7,086 nt of DNA, taken from the NCBI GenBank assembly GCA_035628055.1, contig DASPKO010000286.1:1-7086 (forward strand). Direction: 5' to 3'. Position numbers and translations under genes: made by a program. Below are positions 1 to 5,554 of this stretch, piece after piece (within the stretch, counting starts at the first letter, position 1; every line of letters starts with the position of its first letter). The notes beneath the pieces are model-generated. The model searched no databases, was not told where the DNA came from, and saw nothing but the letters and a program-made list of their open reading frames with translations. The stretch is from DASPKO01 sp035628055 (GTDB taxonomy: Bacteria > Planctomycetota > Phycisphaerae > Phycisphaerales > UBA1924).

Positions 1-50
1 CGGAGGGCCATGCGAAAGGATCGTACTGCGGCGGCCCGAGAACGCGGGGG

Positions 51-1112
51 CTACTCGTCCGTTTCGTCCCCGGGCTCACCCGCCCCGGCGGCCTGGCTCT
101 GCGCGCTCTCGCCTCCCGCCAGCGCCGCGCGCCCCACCAGCTCGTAGCACGTCGAGAGGAGCCCGATCAGCGGGAACTTCGCCGCCGGGAACGGGCTCGG
201 CCCGAGCCGGCGCAGCAGGGGCTTGTCGATCTCGGGCGGCGCGATGGCCAGGTCCACCTGCGCCAGCCCGGGTCCCGCGGTCCAGAAGTTCTCCAGCTCC
301 TCTTCTAGCGGCCGCGAGACCGTATCGGACAATCCCGGCACCTCCGGCAGGTACACCGGCACGGACTCGGTCGCGGGCCCCGTCGCCCCCGCGCTGCGCC
401 GCTGGCGAAGCCGCTCCAGCAGCCGCCCCCCCTCCATCCCCCGCAGCGTGAAGATGAGCAGCGGGTCCTCGCTCGTGCGGTCGGCGAGCAGGAAGAGGAC
501 GCAGCAGACGTGCCGGCACCAGGGCACCCCGACGGCGCACGTGCACGAGACGCCCAGGTCCTGCGGCCCGTCGGGGAAGAGCCGCAGGCCCAGCCCGGCG
601 AACATCTCCTCGATGTGCGCCGGCACCTCGCCCGCGAGCAGCCCGGCCGTGTAGCGCGCCTGCCCCGTCATCGCTTCGAGGACGCGCTCCCACTGCTCGG
701 GCTCGAAGACCGGGAGGCGGACCCCCGTCGTGTAGGCCGAGGGCATCCGGCCCTGCACCTTCGCGAGCACGGCACCCGGGCCGATGTCGAGGGACCGGGC
801 CTGCCCGAGGCGCGCATACGCCAGGCCCTCGGAGGCTTCCTCGGGGGGCGCGTGCTGCTCGGCGAGGCGGACCCAGCGCTGGGCCGCCCACGACGAGGCG
901 TCGATCTCCTTGCCGCGCAGCTTCACCCCGCCGTACACCTTCCGCGGCTTGGCGGTCGGCTTGGGGGGGAGCTGCGCCAATCGCTGCTCCGGGCGCGGCT
1001 GGCGCACCCTCGGATCGGCCATGGGCGGGCGGATCGAGGAGGGTCGCTTGGGGCTCGAGCGCGGCTGACCGGGTGACGGCCTCGAGGGCGTTGAGTCGGG
1101 ATCCTTCGCCAT
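51..1112 (-). CDS. SWIM zinc-finger protein, partner of the SNF2 ATPase
   Basis: This 353-residue protein carries a SWIM zinc-binding motif: C190 and C192, then C199 and H201 (CxC-x6-CxH, nt 510-545). SWIM domains bind zinc and are thought to mediate DNA or protein contacts. The flanking sequence also fits the bacterial SWIM family: GLAYARLGQ (96-104), a VQG segment near 119-121, LLAGEVP (158-164) and LFPDG (178-182) before the motif, and a DPLLIFTLRG stretch after it. Residues 1-58 are rich in Pro, Ser and basic residues and look disordered; the last 20 or so are Ala/Gly/acidic and also look disordered. No signal peptide or membrane segment is evident, so it should be cytoplasmic. It is the third gene of a minus-strand run behind the SNF2 ATPase and the methyltransferase. 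The ATG at 1112 has no clear ribosome binding site. M31 (nt 1022) is an alternative start, also without one. Family assignment is firm; the molecular role is inferred from the SNF2 partner. Confidence 0.9.
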   Translation of the reverse strand: MAKDPDSTPSRPSPGQPRSSPKRPSSIRPPMADPRVRQPRPEQRLAQLPPKPTAKPRKVYGGVKLRGKEIDASSWAAQRWVRLAEQHAPPEEASEGLAYARLGQARSLDIGPGAVLAKVQGRMPSAYTTGVRLPVFEPEQWERVLEAMTGQARYTAGLLAGEVPAHIEEMFAGLGLRLFPDGPQDLGVSCTCAVGVPWCRHVCCVLFLLADRTSEDPLLIFTLRGMEGGRLLERLRQRRSAGATGPATESVPVYLPEVPGLSDTVSRPLEEELENFWTAGPGLAQVDLAIAPPEIDKPLLRRLGPSPFPAAKFPLIGLLSTCYELVGRAALAGGESAQSQAAGAGEPGDETDE

Positions 1113-1138
1113 GAGCCAAGTTGTAGGCCCAGGGCGGT

Positions 1139-1155
1139 CCGGGCAGGGCGCCCGG
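1139..1155 (-). repeat. Small inverted repeat between the methyltransferase and SWIM genes
   Basis: CCGGGC and GCCCGG (arms 1150-1155 and 1139-1144) pair around a 5-nt loop in the 52-nt gap, about 10 nt after the methyltransferase stop. There is no T-run. It could tune readthrough or mRNA stability between the genes, or be chance in GC-rich DNA. Confidence 0.3.
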
Positions 1156-1164
1156 CCGGGGGCT

Positions 1165-2064
1165 CTACATCGTCCTGAGCGCGTGCAGCCAGGCCTCGGC
1201 GCCCTGCGATCGCTCGTTCGACCGCACGTCGATGCGCACGGCCCCCAGGGCCGGCGGGAGCATGACCTTCACGCACTGAATCTCCCCTTCGCGCGCGAAG
1301 AGGTCCTCCTCGTGGAGCGTGGCCCCCGCGGGGTCCCGGATCGCGATCGCGGCGCTCCAGGGATGCTTGAGGACCTCGAGCTCGAGCAGGCGCGACCCCG
1401 GCGCCAGCTCGAACTCCGCGAACGAGCCGGCCCCGGTCAGGATGCGGACCCCCCGCTCGTTCGTCCACAGGCCGCTCGAGCCCGCGAGCCGGGGCGGGGG
1501 CATCCGCGCCGTGATCCCGTAGGCCTGCGCCGCCAGCCGGCGGAACGTGTACGCCGACAGGTCGGCCTCCGTCCAGATCGACCGGTGCGTCTCATGCACG
1601 TTCCCATGGACGGTCTGCTGGGAGAAGATGTGGTCGCCGGCGGCATCGACCTCGGGCGGGAAGCTGAGGATCACCGCCCGGTCGGCCCTGGCGATCAGCC
1701 TCCGCAGCAGCAGCTCGCCCCGGTCCTTGGTCAGGTGCTCGATCACCTCCATGGCGATGATGACGTCGAACTCGTCGAGGCCCTCCACGATCTCGACCGC
1801 GTCCCCCCAGTGCACCCGGTCGTAGACGTACTCGTGCACCGGGTTGCGGTACCGCTCGAAGATCTCGATCCCCTCGATGCGGACCTTCCAGTCCGCGCGG
1901 TAGTACACCGCGTTGGAGTAGAAGTCGAGCAGCTCCCGGGTCAGGAACCCCCACTTGCCGCTCCCGCAGCCGACGTCGAGCACCCGCCGCACTGGGCGGG
2001 CCCGGTTCAGATCGGAGATGAACTGCATGATCGGCGTGATGTAGTGCCAGGCGGACGTCGGCAT
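1165..2064 (-). CDS. Class I SAM-dependent methyltransferase with C-terminal beta-rich domain
   Basis: This 299-residue protein has a Rossmann-type methyltransferase core. The SAM-binding motif I is VLDVGCGSGKWG (28-39), an acidic segment EGIEIFE (64-70) marks the end of beta-2, GDA lies at 87-89, and FDVIIAMEVIEHL (99-111) is the motif II/post-II region typical of Methyltransf_11/23-like enzymes. The segment HETHRSIW (157-164) resembles the HxSxW stretch I recall from methyltransferases of surface-glycan and small-molecule loci, so a non-nucleic-acid substrate is possible; this is weak inference. Residues from about 196 to 299 alternate short hydrophobic strands and look like a separate beta-sandwich domain. 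There is no DPPY/NPPY motif of N6-adenine or N4-cytosine DNA methylases, and no cytosine-C5 PCQ motif. The ATG at 2064 has GGGAG five bases upstream. It lies 28 nt after the SNF2 stop and 52 nt before the SWIM gene. The substrate cannot be read from the sequence. Confidence 0.88.
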   Translation of the reverse strand: MPTSAWHYITPIMQFISDLNRARPVRRVLDVGCGSGKWGFLTRELLDFYSNAVYYRADWKVRIEGIEIFERYRNPVHEYVYDRVHWGDAVEIVEGLDEFDVIIAMEVIEHLTKDRGELLLRRLIARADRAVILSFPPEVDAAGDHIFSQQTVHGNVHETHRSIWTEADLSAYTFRRLAAQAYGITARMPPPRLAGSSGLWTNERGVRILTGAGSFAEFELAPGSRLLELEVLKHPWSAAIAIRDPAGATLHEEDLFAREGEIQCVKVMLPPALGAVRIDVRSNERSQGAEAWLHALRTM

Positions 2065-2069
2065 GCGCG

Positions 2070-2074
2070 CTCCC
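2070..2074 (-). promoter_or_regulatory. Ribosome binding site of the methyltransferase gene
   Basis: GGGAG on the minus strand is separated from the ATG at 2064 by 5 bases. It is acceptable spacing and supports this start. Confidence 0.5.
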
Positions 2075-2082
2075 GGGGCGCG

Positions 2083-2088
2083 AGTATA
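2083..2088 (-). promoter_or_regulatory. -10-like TATACT before the methyltransferase gene
   Basis: TATACT on the minus strand matches 5 of 6 bases of the -10 consensus and stands out in otherwise very GC-rich DNA. It lies in the 28-nt gap between the SNF2 stop and the methyltransferase start, 18 nt before the ATG. There is no recognisable -35, which would fall inside the SNF2 coding end. If active it would give the methyltransferase and SWIM genes their own transcript with a very short leader. Confidence 0.3.
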
Positions 2089-2092
2089 CCGC

Positions 2093-5000
2093 TCAGCCCT
2101 CGTCGCCCACCGCGGCGGCCTGCAGGGCCAGCAGGTCGCGAAGCTGCGCCGTGGAGAGCTCGGTGAGCCACTGCTCCCCCGCCCCGATCACCTTCTCCGC
2201 CAGCTCGGTCTTGGACTCGATCATCTGGTCGATCCGCTCCTCGAGCGTGCCCGACACGACGAACTTGTGCACCTGCACCGAGCGCGTCTGCCCGATGCGG
2301 TAGGCCCGGTCGGTCGCCTGTGCCTCCACCGCCGGGTTCCACCACCGGTCGAAGTGGAACACGTGGCTCGCCGCCGTCAGATTGAGCCCCAGGCCGCCCG
2401 CCTTGAGCGAGAGGATAAAGATCGGGTGCGCGCCGTCCGCCCGCTGGAAGGCCTCGACCATCTTCTGCCGCTGCGCCGCGGGCACGCCCCCGTGAAGGAA
2501 GAGCGGCTGCCGCCCCGTCTCGTGCCGGATGATCGCCGCCAGGATGTCGCCCATCTGCCGGAACTGCGTGAAGACCAGCGCCTGGTCCCCGGCGGCGAGC
2601 ACCTCGCCGAGCATCTCGACCAGCCGCGTGCACTTGCCCGAGCGCGCCGCGGGGGGCGCCGCGGCCCCGGGCTCGTGCTCCTTGAGGAACTGGGCGGGGT
2701 GGTTGCACACCTGCTTGAGCTTGACCAGGCCCGCCAGCACCACGCCGCGTCGCTGGATCCCCTCGGCCTGGTCGGCGGCGCCGAGCATGTCGGAGACCAC
2801 TGTCTTGTAGAGCCTGGCCTGCTCGGGCGTGAGGTAGCAGTACTCCTTGGTCTCCAGCTTCTCGGGGAGGTCCGCGATCACGGTCGGGTCGCTCTTGAGC
2901 CGGCGCAGGACGAAGGGCTGGGCCATCGCCCGAAGCTGCCCCGAGCGCACCGGATCGTGGTAGCGCTCGATCGGCACCGCGTAGCGCGTGCGGAACTCGC
3001 CGAACGTGCCCAGGTACCCCGGGTTGAGAAAATCCAGGATCGACCAGAGCTCCGCCAGGCGGTTCTCCACCGGCGTGCCGGTCAGGGCCACGCGCCGCCC
3101 GGCCTCGATCGAGCGGATCGCCTGGCTCTGCTTGGCACCGGGGTTCTTGATGTTCTGCGCCTCGTCGAGCACGACGCGCTGCCACGGGACCGCCTGCAAC
3201 TGGTCACGATCGCGGTGCGCCAGGGCGTAGGTCGTGAGCACGATGTCGTGCGCCGCCGCGGCGCGGGCCAGCCCCTCCCCCTGCACGCGCTCCGGGCCGT
3301 GGTGCACCAGCACGCGGAGCGTGGGCGTGAACCGGGCCGTCTCGTGCACCCAGTTGCCCAGCACCGACATCGGCACCACGAGCAGCGTGGGTCCGGGGGG
3401 CTGGGCGCCGTGCTCGCGCTCGTAGGCCAGCAGGGCCAGGAGCTGGATCGTCTTGCCCAGCCCCATGTCGTCGGCCAGGCAGGCGCCCAGCCCGAACCGG
3501 TCGAGAAAGACGAGCCAGGAGAGCCCGCGGAGCTGGTAGGGCCGGAGCGAGCCGATGAATCCGGTCGGCGGATCGAGCATCGGCAGCGTCTGGCTCGTCG
3601 ACTCGCCCGTGCCCAGCAGGCTCGAGACCCAGCCCGTCGCCTCCATGCCGATGATGGGGATGCCCCCCTGCCGCGGGTCCGACGCGTAGGCGACGCGCAG
3701 CAGGTTCCCGACCTCCATCTCGCCGCCGGGGTTGCGCGCGAGAAACTCCCCCGCGGCCCGCACGTCGTCCGGGCGGACCTCGATCCAGCGCCCGTCGAGC
3801 CGGACCAGGGGTGAGCGCTGCGCCGCCAGGCGCTGGAACTGCTCGAGCGTGATGGTCGTGTCCCCCACCGCCAGCTCCCAGCCGTAGCTGACCAGGGAGC
3901 GCAGGCCCATGGTAGCGGTCGCCGACGGCGCCGCCGAGCCCCCCGGGCCCGGCACGCCGGGCTCCTCCGGGCTCGTGACTCGCAGTCGCGCCCCCAGCCG
4001 GATGTTGGGGCGGTCCCACCAGGCCGGGACCTGCACGTCGAACCCCTGCTCGTGGAGCACGGGCCGGATCTCGCGCAGGAAGTCGTAGGCCTGCGGCGTC
4101 GAGAGCGACAGCTCCGTCGGCCGCGTCTGTGCCAGCGCCTCCTCGAGCCGCGCGTACAGCCGCGCGGCACGCCCCAGCTCGGCCAGCAGCACGTCCTGGG
4201 GCGACTCGATCCGCTGCCCGTCCACGCTGGCGGCGCCGGCGGGCAGGAGCCAGATGTCCGCCGCGTCAACGACCAGCCCGGGCCGCTGCTGCGAGCGCAG
4301 GTGGAACGAGAGCGACCACCGCGCCGACTCGTCCGGGACCTGGGCGCCGGGCACGTCCGGCAGCACGGGCTCGACCAGCCGGAGTGACAGCCGCCACTCC
4401 GCACCCGCCCGGCGCTCCTCCTCGAGCCCCGCGAGCCAGGCGCTCACGCGCCGGACCAGGTCGCTCGGCGACCCGGGCAGCGCCGGGATCTCGACCGCGC
4501 GCCCCAGCAGCCCCGAGAGCCAGGCGACGTGCGGGTCGGCCGGCCCGCGCCCGGCCAGCGCTTCCTCCATCGTCTCGCGCACCAGCACGCGCCGGCACTG
4601 CGCGTCCGTGAGGCGGATCAGGAAGTCCTGGAGCACCCCCCAGGCCTCGTGCCCGAGCGGCCCGACCGCGGCCCGGCAGGCCGGCGGCATCGCGGAAGCG
4701 AGCTTCAGCAGCCGCTCGACGGTCGGTCCATCCGCCAGCCAGGGCTGCCAGAGGCCGGCCAGCTCGCCGTTCATCGACTGCCGAAGCGCCGGCACGAAGC
4801 GCTGCTGCGCCAGCAGGTGCCTCACCAGCCGCCACGCCGAGGCAAAGAAGAGGACCGAGTCGGCCAGCACGAGGCCCGGACCGGCCGGCTCGGGAAGCTC
4901 CACCTCCTCGGGCATGCCGGCCGCCCCGCCCCGCTCTTCGACCGCCTCGAGGGCCTCCGGAGCGCCCTCGGGACCGATCCGCAGGCTCGGGACGGTGAAC

Positions 5001-5302
5001 CGGCCCAGCTCGCACGGCGCCTCGGGCTCCCCCTCCCCGATCAGTCGCGCGAGCTCCGCGCTCGCCGCGGGCCGCCCGCCCCGCGCGGGGAGAACCAGCT
5101 CCAGCTCGCCCGGCTCGCCCGCGGACGCCGCGCCGTTGAGGACCGCGCCCAGCGCGCGGCGGAGCTGGTCGGAGCTCGCCGCCCCGGGGTGCCGGCGCGG
5201 CGTCCCATGCTCGGCCGCGGGGGGCGCCCCGTCCTGCGCGCCGGCCTGTTCAGCCCAGAGGTGCAGGGCCCCGCCCGACCAGTTGGCGTGTACGACGTGC
5301 AC
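2093..5302 (-). CDS. SNF2-family DEAD/H-box ATPase with SNF2-associated N-terminal region
   Basis: The protein has 1069 residues, the usual size for bacterial SNF2 ATPases paired with SWIM proteins. All helicase superfamily 2 motifs are present: motif I DDMGLGKT (611-618), motif II DEAQ (713-716), motif III TGTP (741-744), motif IV around LVFTQF (909-914), motif V LSLKAGGLGLNL (964-975) and motif VI QATDRAYRIGQ (995-1005) with the expected arginines R999 and R1002. The N-terminal half begins with a VHVVHANW...LHLWAE pattern. From about 425 to 560 it carries a region resembling the SNF2-associated domain (DUF3670 type), including VPAWW (425-429) and PLVRLDGRW (498-506). Such enzymes use ATP to translocate on double-stranded DNA rather than to unwind it; the target here is unknown. 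The start is a GTG at 5302 with GGAGGAG eleven bases upstream, and no other plausible start lies between it and an in-frame stop at 5354-5356. It is the first gene of the putative operon. Nothing is truncated or mutated in the motifs. Confidence 0.96.
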   Translation of the reverse strand: MHVVHANWSGGALHLWAEQAGAQDGAPPAAEHGTPRRHPGAASSDQLRRALGAVLNGAASAGEPGELELVLPARGGRPAASAELARLIGEGEPEAPCELGRFTVPSLRIGPEGAPEALEAVEERGGAAGMPEEVELPEPAGPGLVLADSVLFFASAWRLVRHLLAQQRFVPALRQSMNGELAGLWQPWLADGPTVERLLKLASAMPPACRAAVGPLGHEAWGVLQDFLIRLTDAQCRRVLVRETMEEALAGRGPADPHVAWLSGLLGRAVEIPALPGSPSDLVRRVSAWLAGLEEERRAGAEWRLSLRLVEPVLPDVPGAQVPDESARWSLSFHLRSQQRPGLVVDAADIWLLPAGAASVDGQRIESPQDVLLAELGRAARLYARLEEALAQTRPTELSLSTPQAYDFLREIRPVLHEQGFDVQVPAWWDRPNIRLGARLRVTSPEEPGVPGPGGSAAPSATATMGLRSLVSYGWELAVGDTTITLEQFQRLAAQRSPLVRLDGRWIEVRPDDVRAAGEFLARNPGGEMEVGNLLRVAYASDPRQGGIPIIGMEATGWVSSLLGTGESTSQTLPMLDPPTGFIGSLRPYQLRGLSWLVFLDRFGLGACLADDMGLGKTIQLLALLAYEREHGAQPPGPTLLVVPMSVLGNWVHETARFTPTLRVLVHHGPERVQGEGLARAAAAHDIVLTTYALAHRDRDQLQAVPWQRVVLDEAQNIKNPGAKQSQAIRSIEAGRRVALTGTPVENRLAELWSILDFLNPGYLGTFGEFRTRYAVPIERYHDPVRSGQLRAMAQPFVLRRLKSDPTVIADLPEKLETKEYCYLTPEQARLYKTVVSDMLGAADQAEGIQRRGVVLAGLVKLKQVCNHPAQFLKEHEPGAAAPPAARSGKCTRLVEMLGEVLAAGDQALVFTQFRQMGDILAAIIRHETGRQPLFLHGGVPAAQRQKMVEAFQRADGAHPIFILSLKAGGLGLNLTAASHVFHFDRWWNPAVEAQATDRAYRIGQTRSVQVHKFVVSGTLEERIDQMIESKTELAEKVIGAGEQWLTELSTAQLRDLLALQAAAVGDEG

Positions 5303-5313
5303 CTGGACCCTGG

Positions 5314-5320
5314 CTCCTCC
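5314..5320 (-). promoter_or_regulatory. Ribosome binding site deciding the GTG start of the SNF2 gene
   Basis: GGAGGAG on the minus strand ends 11 bases before the GTG at 5302. It is the strongest Shine-Dalgarno match near any start in the window and supports the GTG choice. Confidence 0.7.
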
Positions 5321-5357
5321 GCCACCGCCGTCCGCCGCCCCGCCAACCCACCGTCAA

Positions 5358-5430
5358 TGAGGGCGCCGAGACTCGAACTCGGGACCAGCGGATTAAAAGT
5401 CCGCTGCTCTACCAACTGAGCTACGCCCTC
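5358..5430 (-). tRNA. tRNA-Lys (anticodon UUU)
   Basis: A complete cloverleaf can be folded on the minus strand. The 7-bp acceptor stem GAGGGCG/CGCCCTC is fully paired. The D arm is GCTC/GAGC with GG in its loop. The anticodon stem GCGGA/TCCGC closes a CTTTTAA loop, giving anticodon UUU. The variable loop has 5 nt, and the T arm CCGAG/CTCGG encloses TTCGAGT. The discriminator base is A (nt 5358), as usual for bacterial tRNA-Lys. The total is 73 nt. CCA is not encoded; the genome continues TTGACGG. Much of the D and anticodon region matches the general bacterial tRNA-Lys consensus. It lies 55 nt upstream of the SNF2 start on the same strand. Confidence 0.97.
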
Positions 5431-5435
5431 GGAAA

Positions 5436-5467
5436 GGCCGGCGGGACCCGGCCGCCGGCGCGCCGGC
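5436..5467. repeat. Two adjacent GC-rich inverted repeats in the tRNA leader
   Basis: GGCCGG (5436-5441) pairs with CCGGCC (5448-5453) around a 6-nt loop. Immediately next to it is a 14-bp perfect palindrome, GCCGGCGCGCCGGC (5454-5467). Both sit just upstream of the tRNA 5' end. In GC-rich DNA short palindromes arise by chance, so function (leader structure, protein site) is uncertain. Confidence 0.4.
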
Positions 5468-5473
5468 ACTGTA
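5468..5473 (-). promoter_or_regulatory. Weak -10-like hexamer upstream of tRNA-Lys
   Basis: TACAGT on the minus strand matches 4 of 6 bases of the sigma-70 -10 consensus and lies about 40 nt upstream of the mature tRNA 5' end. No convincing -35 element is found 15-19 nt further upstream. It is listed only because it is the least GC-rich spot in the leader. Confidence 0.2.
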
Positions 5474-5491
5474 GGTGTGGCCCGCGCGCGA

Positions 5492-5519
5492 CACGGCCCG
5501 GGAAGAGCCCCGGGCCGTG
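5492..5519 (-). terminator. 11-bp perfect hairpin, probable terminator of the repeat-protein gene
   Basis: The arms 5492-5502 (CACGGCCCGGG) and 5509-5519 pair perfectly around a 6-nt loop, 35 bases after the repeat-protein stop. No T-run follows on either strand, so it would be a non-canonical GC-rich terminator or an mRNA 3'-end stabiliser. Its place between a long coding region and a tRNA supports a 3'-end role. Confidence 0.55.
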
Positions 5520-5554
5520 GCGGGTCGGAAGAGCGATGCGCCGGAGCGCGGCGG

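Noticed and set aside
1..50. Start of a further operon gene (ATG at 12-10 on the minus strand) or a small plus-strand gene from the ATG at 10
   Set aside because: Only four minus-strand codons are visible, with no ribosome binding site. The plus-strand frame overlaps the SWIM gene antisense, and its GGAGGG is only two bases from the ATG.
2063..3814. Very long plus-strand open frame (583 codons) opposite the SNF2 gene
   Set aside because: It is antisense to the conserved helicase motifs, has Arg/His/Leu/Pro-rich low-complexity composition and no recognisable domain. Long antisense frames are expected in DNA of this GC content.
51..5302. DISARM-like or other known restriction/defence locus
   Set aside because: DISARM includes an SNF2-like helicase and a methyltransferase, but no DrmA, DrmB or DrmC-type (phospholipase D) gene is present, and the methyltransferase lacks DNA-methylase signature motifs.
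5041..5469. Minus-strand open frame running through the tRNA into the SNF2 N-terminus
   Set aside because: Its most protein-like stretch (GVAQLVEQRTFNPLVPSSS) is a translation of the tRNA itself, a common false gene call.
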